From: Phycisphaerae bacterium
Lineage (GTDB): Bacteria; Planctomycetota; Phycisphaerae; UBA1845; JAFGLZ01
Assembly: GCA_016927755.1 (NCBI GenBank)
Contig: JAFGLZ010000041.1
Coordinates: 1-50,324 of the forward strand
Reading direction: 5' to 3'
DNA: 50,324 nucleotides
Under the pieces are notes generated by a model. The model was not told the origin of the DNA. It saw only the letters and a list, made by a program, of their open reading frames with translations, and made no database searches. A program made the translations under genes and the position numbers. Below are positions 36,547 through 43,745 of this stretch, piece by piece (position 1 is the first letter of the stretch; each line of letters begins with the position of its first letter).

Positions 36547-36575
36547 CCGATATCACAGTGAGGGCGTGATATCGG
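36547..36575. repeat. Perfect 10-bp inverted repeat CCGATATCAC-N9-GTGATATCGG
   Basis: CCGATATCAC at 36547-36556 and GTGATATCGG at 36566-36575 are exact reverse complements around a 9-base spacer. The site lies 40 bases after the alpha-mannosidase stop and 91 bases before the metzincin start. It is AT-richer than the surroundings and is followed by TCTCTCTC, not a T-run. It could be a terminator hairpin or a dimeric regulator's operator. Confidence 0.6.
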
Positions 36576-36666
36576 TCTCTCTCGCCGTGGCAGGGGCCTC
36601 TTGCCCATGGCTGACGTGCAAGGCTTCAGTGCCGCGGGGGGATTCTGTCGGTAGGGAGACTTCGAG

Positions 36667-37860
36667 ATGAGGAATCTGTCGGTTGTGGCATTGGGGTGCA
36701 TCTTGGCGCTGGCGGGCTGCAACGTGGCCGAGGGGCTGCTTGGGCTGAGCGGCTTCCTGGGCTCGGCCTCCGACACGCTCGGAAAGGCCGGCACGTGTCT
36801 TAGCCCGCTGGGGTTCGTCGACCTCGACGAGGTGTTCGATGAGGCGGTTCCCGTCGAGTGGAACGACGACTCCGCCGATCTCACGGACGAACCGCAGGCC
36901 GGCGTGGCCGCGTTTTATGCCGAGCAGCTAGGCGACGTCGTGCTGCCGCTCTGGTACCTGAACGAGCGCTTCCATCAACTCGGGCCGCTGTCGGCGGGAC
37001 AGGTGCTGGTCGTCGAATGCCTGAGCGACGTGGTGGAGAGCGCCTGGCTCTACGACGCCGAGTTCACGCAGCTCGGCGCGTGGTCGACGCACGACGAAGA
37101 CGGGAATCTCCGGACCGTCGAGATCCCGATCGCTTACGACATGACCGACTGTCTCCTCCGCATCAATCTGTGGTATCTGTCCGAGACGCACCGGCCGATC
37201 GTTCGACTGACCAGGCGCGCGGGAGATGCCACCGTGGCACGGGCCTTACAGACCGTTGTGTTGGACTTCGCCGGCGCGAACGATCTGACGTATCGCTCGG
37301 GAGGGCTGCTGCCCACGGACGTAGCTCCGCTGGAGGACGCTGCGGTTCGGGAGATCGTGGTTCGGGCGTTCAGGGAGGCCTTTGCCTTGTGTAGGCTCGA
37401 GGTCCTGACGGATCAGGATCCTCCGCCGACGGGTCCTGCCAGCAGGATCTTCATCGGCGTTGCCGATCCGCCTCTTGGCGTCGACTACGCTGGGCTGGCC
37501 GAGTGGGTGGACGGGAGGAATCTGGTTCCGGACGACATCGCTGTCGTGGACGTCGGCGCGCAGGCTTTTCAGCTCGCACGGCTCTTGGGCACTGAAGTCT
37601 ACGGAACGTCCATCGGAAAGGTCGCCGCTCACGAGATGGGACACCTTCTGGGCCTGTGGCACGTCGTCGATGCCGACGCGCTCATGAGCGGGGCGGGGTG
37701 CCAGGGGTTGGGGGTGGATGTAGAGCGCGCGCTGCGGAGGGAGTTCAAACGGGCGCCGGTTCAGGCCTTCACCGAACCGTCGCCGGACGCGACGCTCGGC
37801 GAGCAAGACGCGCCTGCCTACCTGATGGAGATCCTCGGACCCGCGGACGCCGCGGAGTGA
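36667..37860 (+). CDS. Lipoprotein with metzincin-type zinc protease motif
   Basis: A 397-residue lipoprotein: the signal peptide ends in a good lipobox, LALAGC, with Cys18. A central beta-rich domain is followed by a catalytic-like part with HEMGHLLGLWH, i.e. H322-E-x-x-H326-x-x-G-x-x-H332, the three-His zinc motif of metzincins, and ALMSG about ten residues later, which fits the Met-turn. This points to a matrixin/archaemetzincin-like protease anchored in the membrane. Substrate unknown. The ribosome-binding site is GGGAGA. The gene stands between the alpha-mannosidase and the convergent esterase. Confidence 0.82.
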   Translation: MRNLSVVALGCILALAGCNVAEGLLGLSGFLGSASDTLGKAGTCLSPLGFVDLDEVFDEAVPVEWNDDSADLTDEPQAGVAAFYAEQLGDVVLPLWYLNERFHQLGPLSAGQVLVVECLSDVVESAWLYDAEFTQLGAWSTHDEDGNLRTVEIPIAYDMTDCLLRINLWYLSETHRPIVRLTRRAGDATVARALQTVVLDFAGANDLTYRSGGLLPTDVAPLEDAAVREIVVRAFREAFALCRLEVLTDQDPPPTGPASRIFIGVADPPLGVDYAGLAEWVDGRNLVPDDIAVVDVGAQAFQLARLLGTEVYGTSIGKVAAHEMGHLLGLWHVVDADALMSGAGCQGLGVDVERALRREFKRAPVQAFTEPSPDATLGEQDAPAYLMEILGPADAAE

Positions 37861-37877
37861 TTGGCGTCTCGGCGATC

Positions 37878-39194
37878 CTACGGTTTGCCGCGCAGATGCT
37901 TGTCGGCGAAATCCATGTAGCGCTGCCAGTCGTACTCCGTCAGATCGTGACGCCCGGTACGGATGTGGTATCCGATCGTGCCCATCACCGGCTGGTTCAC
38001 TTGCGGCATCTGCGTCGTCGGCAGCCCCTCGGTTCCTAGGAGGCGGTAGACGGGGCTGGCGTGCAAGGCGGCCAGGAACTCGCCATGCGGATCGGCCCAG
38101 CGGTCCTCCTCGGCGCTGGCGACGTACACGGGTCGGGGCGCGATCAGGGCGATGAGCATGTGTTGGTCCACCGGCAGGTCGCCCTCGCGATCGTTGTACT
38201 TCTTGAAGTTGCCGCAGAACCAGTGGGGGAAGTTGGCGTTGATTCGCTCGACGGTCTCGCCGAAGGCCCGTCGGCTCAGGGCGGCCCCGCCGCATCCCGA
38301 GTCGTTCGAGATGACGATGGCGAATCGCTCGTCGCACGCCCCGGCCCACAGGCTGGTCTTGCCGAGGCGTGAGTGCCCCAGGACGATCACCCGCTTGGCG
38401 TCGACGTCGCGGTCCGTCTCGAAGTAGTCCAGCGCCCGGCTCAATCCCCACGCCCATGCGCCGATCGCGCCCCAGGCATCGGGGGGACGCTCGCCTTGGC
38501 GGGGCTTGTCGAGGGCGCCATGGACGCCGTTCTTGAACCCGTCGTGGAAGTCCGGGTCGATGTCGCCGTAGTAGATCGTCGCGAGCCCGTACCCCCGCTC
38601 CAGAATCTTCTCCACGGGGAACCGCGACTGGGCCTTCCCGCGACATGCCTCGGTGGCGCGATTGTTGACCACTCCTTCGTAGTTCTTGCTTATCCAGCTC
38701 GTCGAGAGCTTGATGCCGGGGTCCGGGTGAATCGAGTGGTTGCCCTGGAAGTTCAGCAGGACGAAGACTGGCACGGGCTTCTTGGCGCGGTTCGGCAGGT
38801 ACATCAGGATGTCCATGCTGGGCGAGTCCGGCTTGCCGGTGACGCTGACGGTCACCTGCTTCCGGGTGGCCTTTCCGTCAAGGGCTTTGGGTTCGAGATC
38901 GAACGTCTTGAACGTCATGCCCTCGGGCTTGCCGGGCGCCCGGCCGTAGACGTGCTTGCGGAACAGCTCGACGATCTCCGAGCGACGTCTCGTCCGCCAC
39001 GCCTCGGCGTCGGCGACGTTGCCGCCGCCCTTCATCTCGAGCGGGTCCGGCAGAGTGTACGACGGCACCTTGGATTCGTCGTAGTTCGGCCGCCAACTGC
39101 TCGCCGAGGCCGAATCCGCCAGGAACGTCACGCCGGCCAGGAAGAGAATCGCAAGTCCTCCCAACGCACCTGCGTCGCCAAGAGAAGTGAGCAT
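37878..39194 (-). CDS. Exported esterase, CE15 glucuronoyl-esterase-like
   Basis: A 438-residue alpha/beta-hydrolase with a signal peptide ending near SASAS. The nucleophile elbow is G-H-S275-R-L-G-K, the G-x-S-R-x-G-K motif characteristic of CE15 glucuronoyl esterases and related deacetylases that break lignin-carbohydrate or acetyl esters. The acid may be E362 or E363 in [10 protein letters not shown] and the His is H416 in [12 protein letters not shown]. Other conserved parts are [16 protein letters not shown] and [13 protein letters not shown]. The start at 39194 has AAGGAG eight bases upstream; the upstream open frame to 39308 is not supported. It is convergent with the preceding metzincin gene. 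Confidence 0.88.
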   Translation of the reverse strand: MLTSLGDAGALGGLAILFLAGVTFLADSASASSWRPNYDESKVPSYTLPDPLEMKGGGNVADAEAWRTRRRSEIVELFRKHVYGRAPGKPEGMTFKTFDLEPKALDGKATRKQVTVSVTGKPDSPSMDILMYLPNRAKKPVPVFVLLNFQGNHSIHPDPGIKLSTSWISKNYEGVVNNRATEACRGKAQSRFPVEKILERGYGLATIYYGDIDPDFHDGFKNGVHGALDKPRQGERPPDAWGAIGAWAWGLSRALDYFETDRDVDAKRVIVLGHSRLGKTSLWAGACDERFAIVISNDSGCGGAALSRRAFGETVERINANFPHWFCGNFKKYNDREGDLPVDQHMLIALIAPRPVYVASAEEDRWADPHGEFLAALHASPVYRLLGTEGLPTTQMPQVNQPVMGTIGYHIRTGRHDLTEYDWQRYMDFADKHLRGKP

Positions 39195-39429
39195 GATCGG
39201 GCTCCTTGAATGGGGGTGATTGTACGCTTGAGGCGGAAGGGTTGCGAGCAGAGAGCGATCGGACAAGGAGATCGCACGATTACGGCCCGTTGACCGATCT
39301 TCTTGCACTTCGGGGTCTGGGCTGCGAAGCGGTCATTGCGGGAAGGAACGTTAGGCAAACGAAGACAGGGGGTTGCCAAGCCGGGGTGCTCCAGCTAGCA
39401 TCTTGTTAGGAGTTTGGTTGGGTGCCCAT

Positions 39430-40221
39430 ATGAGCGACGGCTCAAAGATCGAGTGGACCAATGCGACCTGGAATCCGGTTCGGGGGTGCACCAAGATCAG
39501 TCCCGGCTGCGCTCACTGCTACGCTGAAACGTTTGCGGAACGCTTCCGCGGAGTCCCGGACCACCCGTACGAGCAGGGGTTCGACCTGCGCCTGGTTCCC
39601 GAGAAACTGACGGAACCGTTGCGTTGGGCAACGCCCCGCAGAATCTTCGTCAACTCGATGAGTGATCTCTTTCACGAAGGTGTTCCTGACGAGTACATCG
39701 AGTCCGTCCTCCGGGTTATGCGCATCGCCAATTGGCACACCTATCAGGTGCTCACGAAGCGGTCCCAGCGGATGTTGCGCCTCCTGCAAGGCAAGATGCG
39801 TTGGGTAGAGTCCCAGACGCACATTTGGTGGGGTGTCAGTGTGGAGGACAGAACGCACGGCCTCTGTCGCGTTCGCCATCTTCAGGCCACCCCCGCAGCA
39901 GTCCGTTTCTTGTCTGTTGAGCCGCTGCTAGAGGAGTTGGGGGCCCTGCCGCTCCGCGACATTCACTGGGTAATTGTGGGTGGGGAGAGCGGTCCCGGCG
40001 CGCGTCCGATGCGTCCGGCGTGGGTTCGTGGCATCCAAATGCAGTGCCGCGAGACGGAGACTCCGTTCTTCTTCAAGCAATGGGGCGGCGTCCGGAAAGG
40101 GAAGGCCGGGCGCGAGCTGGACGGTCGCACCTACGACGAATACCCCAAGATCAAACCGCGCACGCCGCCGTCGATCGCTGAGCGTCGTGCGGCGATGTCA
40201 GTTCTGCAGCCTGCCGTATAG
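39430..40221 (+). CDS. DUF5131 (phage Gp37/Gp68 family) three-Cys-motif protein
   Basis: A 263-residue protein of the Gp37/Gp68 family. The hallmark EWTNATWNPVRGC is present and is followed by the three-cysteine motif C20-x6-C27-x2-C30 (GCTKISPGCAHCYAE), which resembles the Fe-S cluster site of radical SAM enzymes but with different spacing. Later conserved elements are RRIFVNSMSDLFH, VLTKRSQRM, RFLSVEPLL and VIVGGESGPGARPM, the last being barrel-like glycine-rich loops. A radical SAM-type barrel is therefore plausible; the reaction is unknown. AGGAG at 39408-39412 fits better a TTG start at 39418, which would add four residues. It is paired with tcmP 14 bases downstream and appears to be one transcription unit with it. 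Confidence 0.92.
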   Translation: MSDGSKIEWTNATWNPVRGCTKISPGCAHCYAETFAERFRGVPDHPYEQGFDLRLVPEKLTEPLRWATPRRIFVNSMSDLFHEGVPDEYIESVLRVMRIANWHTYQVLTKRSQRMLRLLQGKMRWVESQTHIWWGVSVEDRTHGLCRVRHLQATPAAVRFLSVEPLLEELGALPLRDIHWVIVGGESGPGARPMRPAWVRGIQMQCRETETPFFFKQWGGVRKGKAGRELDGRTYDEYPKIKPRTPPSIAERRAAMSVLQPAV

Positions 40222-40235
40222 TCACGAGCAATCAG

Positions 40236-41423
40236 GTGAGCACGAACGAAGCCGATACGAGCAACCCCTACGCGGGGCGAGAGCAGACACTCGTCAAACA
40301 TCTCATACTCGAGGCTTACCTTGGTCGTTTCGCGCACATCGTCGGGAACAAATGGAAGACCATTACGTACGTCGACTGCTTCTCCGGTCCCTGGAACGTG
40401 CAGTCAGACAAGCTGGAGGACAGCTCCTTCAGCATCGCTCTGAGGCAACTGCGGAAGGCGAAGTCCGATCTGGCCGATCACGGCAAGTCGCTGTCCCTGC
40501 GATGCTTCTTTCTCGAGAAGGACCCCGACCCGTATCGGCGACTGAGGGAGTTTGTCGATGGCATTTCGGACGCTGAAGTCGCGACGCGCAACGCGGCGCT
40601 GGAGGAATCAGTCCAGGATATCTGTGATTTCGTGAAGGGTGGCGGCGCCTCATCGTTCCCGTTCATCTTCATCGATCCAACGGGATGGACGGGGTTCTCA
40701 ATCGATGTGATTCGGCCCCTTCTCCAGCTCAAGCCGGGTGAGACGTTGATCAACTTCATGACCGGGCATATCTCTCGTTTTGCCGAGACCCCAGACTCCT
40801 CCACCCGCGCGACGTTCGATCGGTTGTTCGGATCGATCGACTATCGTAGCCGGATCGGGCATCTGGAGGGGCAGGACCGGGAGGACGAACTCGCTCAATG
40901 CTACATGGATGCGGTCCAACGGGCCGGGGGCTTCGAGTATGTCTGCTCAGCGATCGTACTCCACCCTCAGAAGGACCGCACCCATTTCCATCTGATCTAC
41001 GCCACTCGCCATCCCAAAGGCGTGGAAGTCTTCAAGCAAGCAGAGAAGAAGGCGATGTCGGTCATGGAGGAAGCGCGAGCTGGTGCACAACGACGTCATC
41101 GCATCCAGAAGACCAGGCAGAACGAGTTCGTATTCGACAGCAAGTCAATGCGCGATGACGAGTACTATCAGAGCCTTCGTCATCGCTATCTGGCAGCCGC
41201 CGAGGGCCACGTGTTAGAGACGCTCGTGCGGGCGAAACGTGTCCTCTATGACGATGTCTGGGGGGTCCTGTCGAGGTACCCGTTGGTGCGGGAACACGAT
41301 CTGAAGAAGTGGATTCACGAATGGAGGAGCGAAGGGCGGGTTCAACTCGAAGGCCTTTCAGCGAGTGATCGCGTGCCGAAGCGCGGGAAGGGCCACTGGC
41401 TTGTGCATGCGAGAGAGAAGTGA
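40236..41423 (+). CDS. tcmP: Three-Cys-motif partner protein TcmP
   Basis: A 395-residue protein of the TcmP family, named for its regular pairing with the three-Cys-motif (Gp37/Gp68) proteins, as seen here. The N-terminal half looks like a SAM-dependent methyltransferase Rossmann fold: K21-H-L-I-L-E-A-Y, then YVDCFSGPW at 45-53 in place of motif I, CFFLEKD at 90-96 for motif II, and FIDPTGW at 145-151 in the place of a DPPY-type motif IV. The C-terminal part (about 300-395) contains a winged-helix-like region ending VPKRGKGHW. The start is a GTG without a strong ribosome-binding site, suggesting coupling to the upstream gene. Function unproven; nucleic-acid or tRNA modification and phage-related roles are possible. 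Confidence 0.9.
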   Translation: MSTNEADTSNPYAGREQTLVKHLILEAYLGRFAHIVGNKWKTITYVDCFSGPWNVQSDKLEDSSFSIALRQLRKAKSDLADHGKSLSLRCFFLEKDPDPYRRLREFVDGISDAEVATRNAALEESVQDICDFVKGGGASSFPFIFIDPTGWTGFSIDVIRPLLQLKPGETLINFMTGHISRFAETPDSSTRATFDRLFGSIDYRSRIGHLEGQDREDELAQCYMDAVQRAGGFEYVCSAIVLHPQKDRTHFHLIYATRHPKGVEVFKQAEKKAMSVMEEARAGAQRRHRIQKTRQNEFVFDSKSMRDDEYYQSLRHRYLAAAEGHVLETLVRAKRVLYDDVWGVLSRYPLVREHDLKKWIHEWRSEGRVQLEGLSASDRVPKRGKGHWLVHAREK

Positions 41424-41467
41424 TCGCAAGGTGATTGCCCTCTTGTGCGCTGGATTCAGCCTGGGAC

Positions 41468-41596
41468 ATGAAGGTGTCACACGGACCGAGGATGCACCCG
41501 TCGCAGTGGGAGCGGCAGCAGCTCGAGACGGCGAGGCAACGGCAGCTCACGCCTCAGCAACGCGCAATCAGACGTGAGCGTCCTGGGATGTGCTGA
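41468..41596 (+). CDS. Possible 42-residue small ORF
   Basis: A short frame MKVSHGPRMHPSQWERQQLE and onward, rich in Gln and Arg, lies between tcmP and the methyltransferase gene. It has no clear ribosome-binding site and no recognised family. It may be a chance ORF or a remnant. Confidence 0.15.
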   Translation: MKVSHGPRMHPSQWERQQLETARQRQLTPQQRAIRRERPGMC

Positions 41597-41647
41597 TGCG
41601 GGCGGAGGCGTTCGGCTCGATTACGGCAGAAGGATGAATCAGAACCC

Positions 41648-42301
41648 ATGGCGAACGAAGACCCAACGGGCGGCTCCTTCTCCGTGAAGGACTACGACCG
41701 CAAGGCGGAGGCATGTAACTGGCGCGGCCCCGAGGTGGCGTTCGGTCTGGCATATGCGTTCGTCCATACCGGGCAGTCGGTGCTCGATATCGGGATCGGG
41801 ACGGGGCTCGGCTCGGTTCTGTTCCGCAAGGCAGGTCTGCACGTCTACGGCATGGACGCATCGCCGGAGATGCTGGACGTCTGTCGGGCGAAGGGATTCG
41901 CCGCCGATCTGAGGTGTCATGACCTGACGGTCGAGCCCTACCCGTACGAGACGGCGTCGATCGATCATGCGGTCTGTATGGGTGTGCTCCACTTCTTCGG
42001 CGATCTGCGGTGCGTCTTTCGGCAGGTCTCGCGGGTGCTACGTGATGACGGGGTGTTCGTCTTCATCGTGGAGGATCGCGGCCCCGGCGAGGCAGCCCAA
42101 TACGTGCTGGGACCCGAGTACACGGAGTCCGATTCGTTCGTCACCATGTACCGCCACGGCATGGAAGAGATCGGTCGCCTTCTCGACGAGCACGGCTTCG
42201 CACCGGCCCGGAGTCTGGAGTTTCCCGTACCGATGAACCCCGAAGGGACGGCGGTGTTCCGAGCCAAGGCCTACGTCGGCGTGAGGGCTGGGCGGGGATA
42301 G
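41648..42301 (+). CDS. Class I SAM-dependent methyltransferase
   Basis: A 217-residue methyltransferase of the UbiE/Methyltransf_11 type. Motif I is VLDIGIGTGLGS near residue 45, with the motif II acidic region VYGMDAS, motif III region SIDHAVCMGVLHFF and motif post-III VLRDDGVFVFIVED. The substrate cannot be deduced. An ATG at 41648 is the only good start; GGATG 13-15 bases upstream is a poor ribosome-binding site. It lies 224 bases after tcmP on the same strand, so it may or may not belong to the same unit. Confidence 0.87.
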   Translation: MANEDPTGGSFSVKDYDRKAEACNWRGPEVAFGLAYAFVHTGQSVLDIGIGTGLGSVLFRKAGLHVYGMDASPEMLDVCRAKGFAADLRCHDLTVEPYPYETASIDHAVCMGVLHFFGDLRCVFRQVSRVLRDDGVFVFIVEDRGPGEAAQYVLGPEYTESDSFVTMYRHGMEEIGRLLDEHGFAPARSLEFPVPMNPEGTAVFRAKAYVGVRAGRG

Positions 42302-42453
42302 GATGCGGCTCCAGCCTGCATGAGCGTCCCGAGGTATTGGACCCTCGGCGGCACTCGGGGTAGGATCACGCCTTGTCGGGGCGGCGCGTGGCGTCGCCGT
42401 CGTCTTTGGACTCTTCAATCGCGGATCATGTAAGCTGCAAAGGAGGCCTACTC

Positions 42454-43725
42454 ATGGCGGCTTCTACCACTCGTCGACAGTTCCTCAAGACCGCATCGGC
42501 AGGGGCCGCGGGGGCCGCCGGGATCGCCGCGACCTTCACGGCGTCGAGCTATGCCCGCATCATCGGCGCCAACGACCGGATTTCGCTTGGCCTGATCGGC
42601 TGCGGGCAGCGGGGCTACGACGCCCATATGGTCGGCATCCACCCATACGACAAGGCGCAGAACGTCGAGTTCATCGCCGTCAGCGACCCGTGGCGGCAGA
42701 GGCGCGAGCGGGCCGCCGCCCGGTGCAAGGAGTGGTACGGCCGAGAGGCGCGGGCCTTCGTCTCGTATCGCGACATCATGGCCCTCGACGACGTCGACGC
42801 CGTGATGATCGCCTCGTGCGACCATCACCACTGCCTCCACCTCGAGGCCGCCGCCAAGGCCAAGAAGCACGCCTACTGCGAGAAGCCTCTCGGCATGGGC
42901 ATGAAGATGGAATCGCTCAAGCGAACCTGCGACGCGGTCAAGGCCGCCGGCATCGTCGTGCAGTTGGGCACGCAGGTGCGGAGCTGGCCGACCAGCGCCG
43001 GGTGCAAGGCGCTCTTCGAGACGGGCGTGATCGGCAAGGTCTCGCGGATCGAGCAGTGTCGCAACGGCGGCAGACCCTACTGGTACAGCCGCCTGGCCGA
43101 GGCCAAGGCCGAGGACGTCGTCTGGGACGAGTTCCTCATGGACCGCCCGAAGCGGCCGTTCGACGCCAAGCTGCTCACCGGCTGGTACGGCTACCGGGAG
43201 TTCACCGACGGACCGATCGCCAATCTCGGCTGCCATTTCATCGACCTGCTGCACTACATCGTCGGGGCCAAGATCCCCAGCAGCGCGGTGGCCCAGGGCC
43301 GGACGTTCACCTGGAAGGATAAGTACGAGTTCACCTGCCCCGACCACTGCGAGGCCACGTGGATCTATCCCGAGGGCTTCCTGGTCAGCTACGCGACGAA
43401 TTTCGGCAACGGCAGCGGCAGTGTGCTGAAGATCTACGGCGATCAAGGCGTGATCGACCTGGGCAACTGGCAGGCGCCGACGTACTCGTCCGCCGGCGCC
43501 ATCAAGACCAGCAAGGCGCCCAAGGCGGCCAAGAAGGTCGAGCCGGTTCAGATCCCCGACAACTTCCTCGACTGGCTCCAGTGCCTCCGAAGCGGCAAGA
43601 CGCCGAACGCCCCGATCGACGCCGGCTACTCGCACTCGGTCGCGGTGATGATGGCCACGCAGGCCATGGACACGGGCAAGCGCCAGATCTACGACGCCGA
43701 GAAGCGTGAGATCCGCGAGGGCTGA
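42454..43725 (+). CDS. Tat-exported Gfo/Idh/MocA-family oxidoreductase
   Basis: A 423-residue NAD(P)-dependent oxidoreductase-like protein. It opens with a twin-arginine signal (TTRRQFLKTA) and a hydrophobic Ala-rich stretch, so it is exported folded, probably with its cofactor, as in many planctomycete and Lentisphaerae homologues. The Rossmann motif is GLIGCGQRGYD, followed by AVSDPW, and the CEKPLG motif contains the conserved Lys. The C-terminal alpha/beta domain includes IANLGCHFIDLLHYI with the usual His. Substrate is unknown; such enzymes act on sugars or inositols and some cut glycosidic bonds by transient oxidation. AAAGGAGG precedes the ATG. It ends 20 bases from a convergent beta-helix gene. 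Confidence 0.93.
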   Translation: MAASTTRRQFLKTASAGAAGAAGIAATFTASSYARIIGANDRISLGLIGCGQRGYDAHMVGIHPYDKAQNVEFIAVSDPWRQRRERAAARCKEWYGREARAFVSYRDIMALDDVDAVMIASCDHHHCLHLEAAAKAKKHAYCEKPLGMGMKMESLKRTCDAVKAAGIVVQLGTQVRSWPTSAGCKALFETGVIGKVSRIEQCRNGGRPYWYSRLAEAKAEDVVWDEFLMDRPKRPFDAKLLTGWYGYREFTDGPIANLGCHFIDLLHYIVGAKIPSSAVAQGRTFTWKDKYEFTCPDHCEATWIYPEGFLVSYATNFGNGSGSVLKIYGDQGVIDLGNWQAPTYSSAGAIKTSKAPKAAKKVEPVQIPDNFLDWLQCLRSGKTPNAPIDAGYSHSVAVMMATQAMDTGKRQIYDAEKREIREG

Positions 43726-43745
43726 GCGCGGCGGGGGGGGCGCAT

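Noticed and set aside
39361..39412. tRNA-like stretch before the DUF5131 gene
   Set aside because: No T-arm consensus (GGTTCRANYCC) and no cloverleaf could be drawn.
42406..42434. Promoter TTGGAC-17-TGTAAG before the oxidoreductase gene
   Set aside because: The predicted transcript start would fall inside the ribosome-binding site at about 42440, so it could not support normal translation.
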